This document shows positions 8,110-16,181 of a DNA stretch of 64,000 nucleotides, one piece after another. Below the pieces are notes generated by a model. The model was not told where the DNA came from, searched no databases, and was given only the letters and a program-made list of their open reading frames with translations. Each line of letters opens with the position of its first letter. Positions within the stretch are counted from its first letter, which is position 1. A program made the translations under genes and the position numbers. The stretch lies in contig NZ_MORL01000001.1 of NCBI RefSeq assembly GCF_001870735.1, positions 682,001 through 746,000 on the forward strand, given 5' to 3'. Source of the DNA: Arsenicibacter rosenii (GTDB lineage: Bacteria > Bacteroidota > Bacteroidia > Cytophagales > Spirosomataceae).

Positions 8110-8187
8110 CGGGGTGTAGCGCAGTCCGGTTAGCGTACCTGGTTTGGGACCAGGTGGTCGTAGGTTCGAATCCTACCACCCCGACCA
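8110..8187 (+). tRNA. tRNA-Pro (anticodon TGG), copy 1, with encoded CCA
   Basis: Acceptor CGGGGTG/CACCCCG, anticodon loop TTTGGGA between CCTGG/CCAGG, T loop TTCGAAT, discriminator A at 8184, followed by CCA (8185-8187). The 75-base body is identical to copy 2. No clear -7 box of its own, so it probably reads from the tRNA-Ser promoter. Confidence 0.96.
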
Positions 8188-8228
8188 TTAAAATTGCTCT
8201 TCAGGCGTTTTAATTCATTTTTTAGAGT

Positions 8229-8236
8229 TACCTTTG
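8229..8236 (+). promoter_or_regulatory. -7 box before tRNA-Pro copy 2
   Basis: TACCTTTG matches TAnnTTTG and lies 12 bases before the tRNA. No matching TTG stands at the usual distance, so it is a weak or partial promoter. Confidence 0.4.
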
Positions 8237-8247
8237 TATCAACTTCA

Positions 8248-8322
8248 CGGGGTGTAGCGCAGTCCGGTTAGCGTACCTGGTTTGGGACCAGGTGGTCGTA
8301 GGTTCGAATCCTACCACCCCGA
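8248..8322 (+). tRNA. tRNA-Pro (anticodon TGG), copy 2
   Basis: Body identical over 75 bases to copy 1, but the bases after discriminator A (8322) are CTT, so the CCA must be added after transcription. A terminator hairpin starts immediately downstream. Confidence 0.96.
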
Positions 8323-8325
8323 CTT

Positions 8326-8359
8326 AACCTTCAGATTCTTTGAGTCTGAAGGTTTTTTT
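8326..8359 (+). terminator. Intrinsic terminator after the tRNA-Pro pair
   Basis: AACCTTCAGA paired with TCTGAAGGTT, a 9-base loop and a run of seven T. Confidence 0.85.
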
Positions 8360-8442
8360 ATTTATACAGTTCATCAACTACTCCATCGGGCTTTAAGATA
8401 CATTTGCAGACAGGGAGCGCTTAATCTAAAACGCTACTTTCT

Positions 8443-8472
8443 TTGCTTACAGCTTTATTTTTTCTATCTTTG
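8443..8472 (+). promoter_or_regulatory. Bacteroidota-type promoter for tRNA-Arg
   Basis: TTG at 8443-8445, a 19-base spacer and TATCTTTG at 8465-8472, an exact consensus match, 45 bases before the mature tRNA. Confidence 0.75.
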
Positions 8473-8516
8473 TGGCCGGAAAAATTGGTACACCTCGTTA
8501 TTCTGTTTTTCCTAAG

Positions 8517-8590
8517 GGTCCCGTAGCTCAGCTGGATAGAGCATCTTCCTTCTAAGAAGGCGGTCTTTGGTTCGAATCCAAACGGGATCA
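8517..8590 (+). tRNA. tRNA-Arg (anticodon TCT)
   Basis: 74 bases: acceptor GGTCCCG/CGGGATC (one G-T pair), anticodon loop CTTCTAA, T stem TTTGG/CCAAA, discriminator A at 8590. CCA is not encoded. Confidence 0.95.
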
Positions 8591-8601
8591 CTACATATTT
8601 T

Positions 8602-8637
8602 ACTAAAAAAGCGTCGGAATTACCGACGCTTTTTTAG
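8602..8637 (+). terminator. Intrinsic terminator after tRNA-Arg
   Basis: AAAAAAGCGTCGG paired with CCGACGCTTTTTT around a 5-base loop, ending in T-run. Confidence 0.9.
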
Positions 8638-8639
8638 TT

Positions 8640-9111
8640 TCTGAATTTTACCCGACAGGCTAAAAAAAACAGATAAACCATACTGATTTTAAGAAGGTTC
8701 GTCCTGGATTTTACGCAAAAGCGGCGTCGAAATAGCTGTATATCTAGAAGCTTTATATAGTTCTTAATTACCTCTCTATCAACAAACATGCTGCTATCGT
8801 TATTTTTTTTATCAAGGAATTGATTTAATCATTTTCAGCATTCACCCTGCTTATCAACCTTTATTTTCCGGGCACAAGTACCCAAACTGACAAACTATTT
8901 ACACAGCCTCTACGCCGTTTCAGCAGGGTCTGTTTAAAAGGGTGCATGAATACTCATTAAGCTACCTGACAGAACATTTGCTTGCCGGCAGGCCTGTGTT
9001 ACAGCATCTTGTTACCGTATTATATTTTCAGTTCTTTTTTTTACGCCTGACGTCTGCCCGGGCAATCTAACCGGTCTTTTATATCGTAAAGGAGAGCAAG
9101 CCTTTGCGCCT
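8640..9111. other. Gene-poor stretch after the tRNA cluster
   Basis: About 470 bases, AT-rich, with no frame that shows a start, ribosome site and family signal together, and no integrase, direct repeat of a tRNA end or other sign of an integrated element. It may hold untranslated leader sequence of the small membrane-peptide gene that follows. Confidence 0.5.
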
Positions 9112-9207
9112 ATGAAACGAAACTACTTTCCCGCTCTTGGTTTACTCATTCTGCTTATCGGCACAATCTTATTCTGGAGCTTTATCATCTGGGTATGCTT
9201 CTATTGA
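9112..9207 (+). CDS. Possible 31-residue single-span membrane peptide
   Basis: ATG at 9112 opens 31 codons to TGA: a charged start (MKRNYFPALG), then a hydrophobic helix (LLILLIGTILFWSFIIWVCF) long enough to span the membrane once. A purine-rich AAAGGAGAG lies about 20 bases upstream, rather far for a ribosome site. Small one-helix proteins of this kind are common in Cytophagales and often missed. Real gene status is not certain. Confidence 0.4.
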   Translation: MKRNYFPALGLLILLIGTILFWSFIIWVCFY

Positions 9208-9365
9208 GCTTTCATTGATAACCATCCACTTACCTGAATAGAAAGGCATAAACGCTTCCGGCTTTTTTCTCCCCGTCTGCAATGGACCGTTTTTCGGATT
9301 CAACCTTATTTTCACCTACAGTTTTGCCGCGCTGCTTTTTGTTTATCATACGACCGGATTGTCAG

Positions 9366-9373
9366 TATCTTTG
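9366..9373 (+). promoter_or_regulatory. -7 box before the LLM oxidoreductase
   Basis: TATCTTTG, an exact TAnnTTTG match, 26 bases before the ATG at 9400. A TTTG at 9338-9341 is 24 bases upstream, slightly beyond the usual spacing. Confidence 0.5.
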
Positions 9374-9399
9374 GATCTTTGCGCATAAAGAACAACTCA

Positions 9400-10422
9400 A
9401 TGGAAACAGGTATCGATAGTTTTGCCGGCACGAATGCCCACGACATACGGCCGACCGCGGCCCAATACATGCAGGAGATGACCAACCTGCTCGACCGCAT
9501 TCAGTTTGCCGATGAGGCAGGGCTGGATGTGTTCGGCATCGGTGAACATCACCGCAAGGAGTTTATGGACTCCGCCCCGACCGTTATCATGGGTGCTGCG
9601 GCGGCCCGTACCAAAAAGATCCGGCTTGCCAGTGCCGTAACGGTGCTGAGCGCAGCCGATCCGGTACGGGTTTTTCAAAGTTTTGCAACGCTCGATATTA
9701 TTTCCGGCGGGCGGGCGGAAATTGTGGCCGGTCGCGGATCGTTTATCGAAGCCTTCCCTCTGTTCGGGTATGATCTGGAGGATTATGATGCGCTTTTTGC
9801 CGAAAAACTGGACTTGCTGCTCGCTCTCCGCGACAAGGAGACGATTAACTGGCAGGGTACCTTCAGGCCGGCGCTGGTCAATCAGACGGTTTACCCGCGG
9901 CCGGTGCAGGAAACACTTCCGGTTTGGCTGGGTGTGGGTGGCACCCCGCAGTCATTTGTCCGTGCCGGTATGTTGGGACTGCCGCTGATGGTGGCCGTTA
10001 TTGGCGGTGAAACGCACCGGTTTAAGCCCCTTATCGACCTGTACCGGGAGGCCGGAAAACGGGCCGGACATGCACCGGAACGCCTTAAAGTTGGCTTACA
10101 CTCACTGGGTTATGTTGCTGCAACCAGGCAGCAGGCGCTGGACACCTATTTTCCGGGCTATGCCGAAACATTTACCCGTATCGGACGCGAACGTGGCTGG
10201 CCACCGGTAACCCGCCCCCACTTTGAGGCACAGACGCGGGAAAAAGGCGCGTTACTGATTGGCAGTCCCGACGAAGTAGCCGACAAAATTCTCCGCCATA
10301 GCGAGGCACTGGGCGGTATCTCGCGGGTAACCTTTCAGATGGATAACGCCGGCCTCTCGCACCGGCAATTGCTGGACGCCATTGAACTCATCGGAAAACA
10401 CATCGCCCCTGTCCTTCGTTAA
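9400..10422 (+). CDS. LLM-class flavin-dependent oxidoreductase
   Basis: 340 residues of the bacterial luciferase-like TIM-barrel family, which uses reduced flavin to oxidise small molecules. Visible motifs: FGIGEHHRKEF near residue 46, the RIRLASAVTVLSAADPVRV-like strand (here KIRLASAVTVLS), SGGRAEIVAGRGS, and LPVWLGVGGTPQS. An in-frame TTG 21 bases earlier exists, but ATG at 9400 gives the family's usual start (METGIDSFA) and follows the promoter. Substrate cannot be told. The next gene starts 6 bases after its stop, so they are probably co-transcribed. Confidence 0.88.
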   Translation: METGIDSFAGTNAHDIRPTAAQYMQEMTNLLDRIQFADEAGLDVFGIGEHHRKEFMDSAPTVIMGAAAARTKKIRLASAVTVLSAADPVRVFQSFATLDIISGGRAEIVAGRGSFIEAFPLFGYDLEDYDALFAEKLDLLLALRDKETINWQGTFRPALVNQTVYPRPVQETLPVWLGVGGTPQSFVRAGMLGLPLMVAVIGGETHRFKPLIDLYREAGKRAGHAPERLKVGLHSLGYVAATRQQALDTYFPGYAETFTRIGRERGWPPVTRPHFEAQTREKGALLIGSPDEVADKILRHSEALGGISRVTFQMDNAGLSHRQLLDAIELIGKHIAPVLR

Positions 10423-10428
10423 CTTCGC

Positions 10429-11145
10429 ATGCTCGAACCGATCAACCTGGCAGAATCCGAATACCGGTCGTTGCCCAGAATCGCGAATTCTGACCTGACA
10501 GAACTCCATTTTTTGCAGATGGGCTATGCCGTACGCCCTATCTACCCGTCGACGGCCCAATTCGGCACGACGTTTCATCAGCTTATTCTGGAACCCGATA
10601 AGCCCGTTGACTGGCAGCTGCATCCTGAAAAGCAACGCACAGATTTGGCGCATATGCAACGGGCCTGGCAGTATTTTCTGTCGCTTTATAAGGATAAAGG
10701 CCCTTTCACCTTTACCTCAACTGAGCAGATTCTGCTTTTTGACCAGCCATCACCAACCGGAACGGTTGCCTGTAAGGCCAAACTGGATGCCATCGGATTT
10801 TACCGGGATCAGCCGTGGGTGGTAGATCTGAAAACTACATCTGCGGCCTCGCTGAAGGAGTTTGTCAAGTGTTTTGATAAGTACGACTATGACAGGCAGG
10901 CAGCGTTTTACCTCGACGCCCTCAGTCTGAAACTGGAACAGCCGCTGCGCAACAACGTTTATTTTATTGGGTTACAGAAGCAACGGCCCTATCACGTATA
11001 TGTCGTTGACATGAACCAGCATCCGCGGATGCTGCAGATTGGCCGCCAAAAATACCAGACATTGCTCCGGAAAGCATCCCTTGAACTGGCAAACCCGACA
11101 GGCTGGCGCCCGTCTGCCTGGCAACGTACCAGTCAGGGTTTGTAG
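10429..11145 (+). CDS. RecE/RecB-like PD-(D/E)XK nuclease (DUF3799 type)
   Basis: 238 residues resembling the nuclease domain of exodeoxyribonuclease VIII (RecE). Active-site pattern: His50 (GTTFHQLILEP), Asp120 (KAKLDAIG), Asp133-x-Lys135 (VVDLKTT) and Gln157-x3-Tyr161 (YDRQAAFY). Such proteins usually occur in phages or recombination modules beside a RecT annealing protein; none is present here, and it is tucked 6 bases behind an oxidoreductase. The 3' end overlaps the convergent next gene by 13 bases. Either a domesticated repair nuclease or a phage remnant. Confidence 0.8.
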   Translation: MLEPINLAESEYRSLPRIANSDLTELHFLQMGYAVRPIYPSTAQFGTTFHQLILEPDKPVDWQLHPEKQRTDLAHMQRAWQYFLSLYKDKGPFTFTSTEQILLFDQPSPTGTVACKAKLDAIGFYRDQPWVVDLKTTSAASLKEFVKCFDKYDYDRQAAFYLDALSLKLEQPLRNNVYFIGLQKQRPYHVYVVDMNQHPRMLQIGRQKYQTLLRKASLELANPTGWRPSAWQRTSQGL

Positions 11146-12254
11146 CTCAACGGCAACAGCTCGGCAACCTTTTCCCAGCTCCAGTAGCCTTCGAACAAGA
11201 TATCGAGGGGCTCATAGTAATTCCCGTTCGGCTCCACCCGGATTACCGGCCCTTTGAGCTGTATCACCGACGTTTGCGGTCCCCCACGCCCGGAGGACTG
11301 CGAAAACGGACTTTGTGCGCGCAGGTATTCCTGTGATTCCTTTTCTTTGGTATACGTAACCTGCACGATATCACTGAATTTCAACAGAGAATGCCCGGCA
11401 TCCGACGAATCAGCGACCACAAGGTAGTTCTCCGGCAGCGGGGTACGGATCAGCATACGCGTTTTCCGGGTGCGGACCGGCATACCGCTCATCCGGACCG
11501 TATCTTCCTTTTCGATAATCCGGCGCAACTCAAATCCCTCCTCGCCCAGGCGGCGCTCGTGTACTGCCCGCATAAAATGCATCGGTGAGCCATAGAATGC
11601 CTTTTGCCGGTTTTCCTCCCAGCGCTTTTGCCGGCGCTTATTCCGGGAGGTCATTTCCTGCAGAACCGGATAGCCCATGTAGGCCAGATAGTGGTTTTTA
11701 TAGTCGAACGTAAACGATTCCAGCAGATAGGTAATGGTGTATCCGAGGGCTTTATTTTCGATTTTGAGCGGCTCGCGGGCCCCTGCGGTCAGAAACGGAA
11801 TCTCCGGCTTGAAATCAAACCAAAGTACCTCGGGGTTCACCAACCGGCAGTCTCCGGCATTTTCGCTGGAACCGATAAAGTTTTTTTTGAAAAACTGCAG
11901 GTGTTCGTCCCATTCGGCATCCCGTTTCGCCTTTACATGAACCTCAGCCAACTGATTGGCGATTGGCTTCAGTCTGATTTTATACGTACGGGCGCTGTCT
12001 GCCTGCACCGGAAAAGCCAGGGTTTCATAACCGACAAACGAAACGACCATGTCGTACCGCCCGGAGGGTACATTCGTCAACACGAAGCGGCCGTGCTCAT
12101 CGGCCGTGGTTCCTTTGGTCGTATTTGCCAGAAAAACGGTTGAAAACGGTAACGGTTCTTCGGTCTCTCCGTTGATGACCTGTCCGCGAAGGGTCCGCTG
12201 CGCCATCCCCTCCCACGAACAAAAAAGAATTATCAGGATCAGCACCCTTGTCAT
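11133..12254 (-). CDS. Secreted protein with CarboxypepD_reg-like domain
   Basis: 373 residues with a signal peptide (MTRVLILIILFCSWEGMAQ), then a carboxypeptidase-regulatory-like beta-sandwich over about 20-105 (LRGQVINGETEEPLPFSTVF, GTTADEHGRFVLTNVPSGRY, VVSFVGYETL). This domain normally plugs TonB-dependent receptors, but no barrel follows: the rest is a mixed alpha/beta region with no family I can name. The type is common in Bacteroidota envelopes. It is divergent from the DUF4260 gene, with a palindrome in between. Confidence 0.82.
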   Translation of the reverse strand: MTRVLILIILFCSWEGMAQRTLRGQVINGETEEPLPFSTVFLANTTKGTTADEHGRFVLTNVPSGRYDMVVSFVGYETLAFPVQADSARTYKIRLKPIANQLAEVHVKAKRDAEWDEHLQFFKKNFIGSSENAGDCRLVNPEVLWFDFKPEIPFLTAGAREPLKIENKALGYTITYLLESFTFDYKNHYLAYMGYPVLQEMTSRNKRRQKRWEENRQKAFYGSPMHFMRAVHERRLGEEGFELRRIIEKEDTVRMSGMPVRTRKTRMLIRTPLPENYLVVADSSDAGHSLLKFSDIVQVTYTKEKESQEYLRAQSPFSQSSGRGGPQTSVIQLKGPVIRVEPNGNYYEPLDILFEGYWSWEKVAELLPLSYKP

Positions 12255-12290
12255 ACCTCACGCACTTGTGTTCCGGCAAAGCTACACATT

Positions 12291-12310
12291 ATAACTAACA
12301 ACTTAGTTAT
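12291..12310. promoter_or_regulatory. Palindromic operator candidate ATAACTAA-n4-TTAGTTAT
   Basis: Perfect inverted repeat with 8-base arms around CAAC, midway in the divergent region between the CarboxypepD_reg gene and the DUF4260 gene. Size and symmetry fit a dimeric repressor such as a TetR, MarR or HxlR protein. No such gene lies adjacent; the nearest regulator is the AraC gene at 13824-14837. Confidence 0.5.
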
Positions 12311-12454
12311 AGGTTTACTTTTTTCATTTCCGGCCAGTTTCCGACGCAGACCGGATTTTTTTCGTCATCCGTCAGTCGGCTTGCATATAGTGTCAGCGCC
12401 GGTTCGGATGTGGTCACCGACCTTTGTTGTGTCAATACATCAAAGAAAAATACG

Positions 12455-12814
12455 ATGAAAACGCTCTTAAAAACCGAAGAACTGGCCCAGCTGATCTTAT
12501 CGATCGTCCTCTTCTCCTATTTACCATATGCCTGGTGGGTCTATCCGGCCTTGCTGCTTGTTCCTGACATCAGCATGCTCGGTTACCTGATTAACCCGAA
12601 AGCCGGAGCAATCGGCTATAATCTCGGCCACCATAAAGGTCTGGCGGTTGCCATCGGGGTTGCCGGTTTTCTGTTCGCTTCTCCGTTGCTGATGCTGACC
12701 GGCCTCATTCTGTTCGGCCATGCCAGTATGGATCGGGTCATGGGCTATGGATTCAAATACGCCGATAGTTTCCGGCACACGCATTTAGGCACTGTCGGCA
12801 CGCAACATTCGTAA
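12455..12814 (+). CDS. DUF4260 membrane protein
   Basis: 119 residues, mostly hydrophobic, with three to four membrane spans and the conserved family blocks LVPDISMLGYL, GYNLGHHKGLA and FGHASMDRVMGYGFKY. Function of the family is unknown. The frame is open from an earlier GTG, but the ATG at 12455 is the natural start. It is followed after 23 bases by the SDR gene and so likely shares its transcript. Confidence 0.85.
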   Translation: MKTLLKTEELAQLILSIVLFSYLPYAWWVYPALLLVPDISMLGYLINPKAGAIGYNLGHHKGLAVAIGVAGFLFASPLLMLTGLILFGHASMDRVMGYGFKYADSFRHTHLGTVGTQHS

Positions 12815-12837
12815 CCATTCCGGTAAATAATATACTC

Positions 12838-13845
12838 ATGAACCCATCTGTTCTCATACTCGGCGCGACCGGCAGCATTGGCTATGCCGTCACCCGGTAC
12901 CTGCTCCGGCAACACTACCGCGTAACTATCCTGGTCCGCAACCGCCAAAAAGCCGTGTCGCTTTTCGGCCAGTCAGCTCACCTGACCGTTGTTGAAGGCG
13001 ATGCCCAAAACGCCGCTTTCCTTCAGTCGCTGGCCAAAGGCAAAGATTTCGTTTTTCATGGCATCAACTACCCATACCACCAATGGTTTGGCCAAATGGA
13101 CGTCGTCACCCAAAAGCTGATCGATGCCGTGGATCCGGAGACGACGCTTGTTTTTCCGGGCAATATTTACAGCTTCGGTCTCAGCCAAACGCCTATCCGT
13201 GAAGACGCCCTGCCAAACCCGTGCAGCCGGAAAGGCGAGTTGCGGCTGCACATCGAACAGATGCTGGAAGAAGCCGCACTGGCGGGAAAATGCAGGGTGA
13301 TTAATGTGCGGCTACCCGATTTCTGGGGGCCGAACGTGATGAATGACGGCGTGAAACCGGTTTTTGTTAACGCACTGACCGGTAAGGCTATTCCGTGGTT
13401 GTATAATGCCGACATTCCGCACCAGACCGTTTATACACCGGATGCAGCCGTGATCATCGGCCGGTTAATGGCCCTCTCCTCCGCAGGCAATACGGCCTTG
13501 TCGCCCGCTTACTCGGTCTGGAACTATGGCGGACACACGTTCGGGAGCATGCGCAGTTTATTTCAGCACCTCACGCAGCTGACCGGTCAACCGTTGCGGG
13601 TAACGATTTACAGTAAACTGTTTGTCAGTCTGATGGGTTGGTTTATTCCGGTATTGCGCGAAGTGAAAGAGATGGGCTACCTCTATGAAAACACCGTGTT
13701 GCTGGACGACAGCCGCGTCCGGACGCTTTTTCCGGACTTCGCCGAAACGCCCCTGGATGACGCCCTTACGGAAACGCTCGGCTGGTTTGCCCGGGAGCAT
13801 AAGCTGCCCTTTTCGCCCGGGCATCAGGCAGCAACGGTACGGTAA
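12838..13845 (+). CDS. NAD-dependent epimerase/dehydratase-family (extended SDR) protein
   Basis: 335 residues with the Rossmann dinucleotide motif GATGSIG at residues 9-15. The family's usual catalytic YxxxK is not evident; the corresponding stretch reads PGNIYSFG...CSRKGELRLHIEQ, so activity may be altered. It probably binds NAD(P)H, but the substrate is unknown. Its 3' end overlaps the convergent AraC gene by 22 bases. Confidence 0.82.
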   Translation: MNPSVLILGATGSIGYAVTRYLLRQHYRVTILVRNRQKAVSLFGQSAHLTVVEGDAQNAAFLQSLAKGKDFVFHGINYPYHQWFGQMDVVTQKLIDAVDPETTLVFPGNIYSFGLSQTPIREDALPNPCSRKGELRLHIEQMLEEAALAGKCRVINVRLPDFWGPNVMNDGVKPVFVNALTGKAIPWLYNADIPHQTVYTPDAAVIIGRLMALSSAGNTALSPAYSVWNYGGHTFGSMRSLFQHLTQLTGQPLRVTIYSKLFVSLMGWFIPVLREVKEMGYLYENTVLLDDSRVRTLFPDFAETPLDDALTETLGWFAREHKLPFSPGHQAATVR

Positions 13846-14837
13846 GCGCCGGGGGTCTGGCCGGTCCAGCGCTTGAACGACCGGAAAAATACACTGGGCT
13901 CGGAGAACCCAAGCAGGTAGGCAATGTCGGTCGTGCTCAGGTGCGGCTCCCGCAAATGGCGCACGGCCAGCTCCCGCCTTACCTCGTCGAGCAGTTGCTG
14001 ATAGGTGACGCCTTCATCTTTCAGGTGAAGCTGCAGGGTGCGGACACCCATGGCCAGGCGGTCGGCGACGAGGGCAAGGGTCGGTTCTTCGCCTTTCAGC
14101 AAACTAAGAATTTCCTGCTTGACACGGGCAGACAGGCTGGGCTGCCGGAGCTTTGCCATGAGGTCGTTGGCATGCTGTTCGAACAACGGAAACAAGGCCG
14201 GATTTGCATTCAGCACCGGTGTCTGAAGCCAGTCGGCATCAAGAATCATCTGCGTAACCGGCGCATCGAATACCAGACGGGCGGGGGCAAAAATGCGGGC
14301 GTGTTCTGTCGTATCCAGCGGCCGGGGATATTCAAAATGCACTTCGCGGGCAATCACGTGCAGACCGGTCAGCGCCCGCATGGCCGCCTGATAAATGCTC
14401 AGTTCTGAGTTCAGCGCATGATCGGGATAAATAATGTCGGGGCTGATGATGTGCAGGCGCAGCGCAAACCCGTTATCAGCCAAATGGACTCCTTCGGTCA
14501 CGACGCCTTCGCAGACAATATCCTGATACTGACATAGTTTCTCGAATGCCTTCCCCAGTGTCGGGCAGTGCATCATCACATACGCCAGTACGCCTACGGC
14601 AACGGGGTTGATTAATTCGCAGAGATGGAGCGACAGATGGGCATCATTGGTGGCGTCTATGGCTTCGCGCCACAACTGCTGCACCACCGGAATCGGAATG
14701 CGGCCGTCGGGGTCCTTAAGCTGTTCAGCCGTTACGCCAACAGCGGTGAGCAGGGCATCGGTATCCGCTCCGCGTAGCCGGGCCCCGAAAAGAATCAAAT
14801 TAAATGACGAAACAGACAGCGTATGTGCAGCAACCAT
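13824..14837 (-). CDS. AraC-family transcriptional regulator
   Basis: 337 residues: N-terminal Arabinose_bd-type ligand domain (about 20-200, with IPVVQQLWREAIDATNDAHL) and a C-terminal double helix-turn-helix (about 240-335: LALVADRLAMGVRTLQLHLK, TDIAYLLGFSEPSVFFRSFK, RWTGQTPGAYR). This is the OruR/ArgR-like subgroup. It likely controls its convergent neighbours (SDR and DUF4260 genes), which is inference from position only. Confidence 0.92.
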   Translation of the reverse strand: MVAAHTLSVSSFNLILFGARLRGADTDALLTAVGVTAEQLKDPDGRIPIPVVQQLWREAIDATNDAHLSLHLCELINPVAVGVLAYVMMHCPTLGKAFEKLCQYQDIVCEGVVTEGVHLADNGFALRLHIISPDIIYPDHALNSELSIYQAAMRALTGLHVIAREVHFEYPRPLDTTEHARIFAPARLVFDAPVTQMILDADWLQTPVLNANPALFPLFEQHANDLMAKLRQPSLSARVKQEILSLLKGEEPTLALVADRLAMGVRTLQLHLKDEGVTYQQLLDEVRRELAVRHLREPHLSTTDIAYLLGFSEPSVFFRSFKRWTGQTPGAYRTVAA

Positions 14838-14868
14838 ACACCGAAGATACTTATTTTTTACTTCTGTG

Positions 14869-14937
14869 ATGCCGGCACAGGAAGCATCGCACAGGCGGCT
14901 TCAGGGAATGCGCCAACGATGCTTCCTGTGTTGGCAT
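14869..14937. repeat. Long imperfect palindrome (REP-like element)
   Basis: Arms of 21 bases (14869-14889 and 14917-14937) beginning ATGCCGGCACAGGAAGCATC pair with two mismatches around a 27-base loop. It lies between the AraC start and the DUF2911 stop. There is no T-run, so it is a poor terminator; a dispersed palindromic element or a transcript-end hairpin is more likely. Confidence 0.55.
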
Positions 14938-15003
14938 GACAAAAATCAGTAACGGCCCTGATCCTGAGAGCCTGAGTCCCGGATACGTGGCCGTCAGCGA
15001 ATA

Positions 15004-15516
15004 TTATTTTACCGTAAAGGAAGCCGTTGCGTCGGCCCAGGTCAACGATACGACGCCTTTCGGTGTAATATCGATGGTAAATTTCTCGGTAAACGATTTG
15101 GCTTTTTTCGCCGGTACCGTCACGCGCAGCACATCTTCATCCTGCTTATAGGAGAAAGCACCCCACTTAATCGTTTTGTTGAGAATGATAATCCACTCCT
15201 TTTCACCGGGAATGGTAAACAGGGCATACTTCCCTTTGGGCACGTCTTTGCCTTCCAGTTTTACATCATCCGAAAAGTCAATGGCGGTTGTTTCGTTAGC
15301 TCCGGTCCGCCAAACCTGGCCATAGGGCGCAATTTTACCGGCAGGGTCCCACACGTTACGACCTTTTACAGCAGGCTGGCTGTAATCAATGGTAATGGTT
15401 TTACTACCAACGGTTGCTTTTGCCTGAGCCGGCGGACTAGGACGGCTGGCTTTGTCCTGTTGAGCCATGGCGGTGAAAGCCAGCAGCGAAAAAAAGAAGG
15501 CGAATACCTTTTTCAT
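15004..15516 (-). CDS. DUF2911 secreted protein
   Basis: 170 residues with a clear signal peptide (MKKVFAFFFSLLAFTAMAQQ) and a DUF2911 domain (KTITIDYSQPAVKGRNVW, YGQVWRTGANETTAIDFSDD, PKGKYALFTIPGEKEWIIIL). The family is nearly restricted to Bacteroidota and has no known function; the fold is expected to be a beta-sandwich exported to the periplasm. An earlier in-frame start would add seven polar residues before the signal peptide, so ATG at 15516 is preferred. Confidence 0.9.
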   Translation of the reverse strand: MKKVFAFFFSLLAFTAMAQQDKASRPSPPAQAKATVGSKTITIDYSQPAVKGRNVWDPAGKIAPYGQVWRTGANETTAIDFSDDVKLEGKDVPKGKYALFTIPGEKEWIIILNKTIKWGAFSYKQDEDVLRVTVPAKKAKSFTEKFTIDITPKGVVSLTWADATASFTVK

Positions 15517-15587
15517 GTGTATTTGTTTATCAATCATTCAGGAGTTAAATGTAGTAACTCTAGTGGGTTATTCCGATAAATCAGGCG

Positions 15588-16181
15588 TCAATCTCCCTGA
15601 TTATTTAGCAAATTGAGCAGTCGGGCCAGTTCGAAGATATCGAGTACATAATCTACGCCAGCTTCCTGAATGGCCTGTTGGGGCATATAGGCCACGCGGG
15701 CGGTTTCTGGTTTCTGGGCAATAATCAGCCCTCCGGCCCGCTTAATGGCTTTCAGGCCAAGGGTTCCGTCGGCATTGGCTCCGGACAGCAGAATCCCGAC
15801 CAGGGAAGGGCCAAACACATCTGCGGCAGACTCAAACGAAACATCGAGCGAAGGCCGGCTATAGTTTACTTTTTCGGATGCATCGAGCGAAAACACCAGG
15901 CTGTGCTCGATCAACAGGTGATAATCGGCCGGGGCAAGGTAGATATTGCCGGGCAGAAGCGGCTCCTTATCCTCCACTTCGTGAATAACCAGCCGGCTTT
16001 TACTGGTCAGCAGATCCGCAAGGGCCGATTCTGCCGTATGTTTCCGGTGCAGTACAATGATGAGCGTATAGGTCAGTGGTTCGGGCAAGGCCGGCAGTAT
16101 TTTCAGTAACACTTCAATGCTACCGGCCGATCCGCCGATGATAACAGCCTTACAGGAATGGCTTACGTTACTTTTCTCCAT
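15588..16181 (-). CDS. cheB: CheB-type methylesterase domain protein (no receiver)
   Basis: 197 residues containing only the CheB catalytic domain. The triad is present: Ser18 (IIGGSAGS), His45 (VLHRKH) and Asp138 (GANADGTLG). Classical CheB needs an N-terminal receiver for activation and demethylates chemoreceptors; this one lacks it. Its start overlaps the end of cheR by 19 bases, pointing to translational coupling. With no cheA, cheW or receptor gene here, the pair probably serves the two sensor kinases upstream rather than motility. Confidence 0.92.
   Translation of the reverse strand: MEKSNVSHSCKAVIIGGSAGSIEVLLKILPALPEPLTYTLIIVLHRKHTAESALADLLTSKSRLVIHEVEDKEPLLPGNIYLAPADYHLLIEHSLVFSLDASEKVNYSRPSLDVSFESAADVFGPSLVGILLSGANADGTLGLKAIKRAGGLIIAQKPETARVAYMPQQAIQEAGVDYVLDIFELARLLNLLNNQGD

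Noticed and set aside
8282-8515. Frame starting inside tRNA-Pro copy 2
   Set aside because: It begins in a tRNA gene, runs through its terminator and the tRNA-Arg promoter, and shows no protein family features.
7952-9400. Integrated element at the tRNA cluster
   Set aside because: No integrase, no repeated tRNA 3' end and no foreign-looking genes follow.
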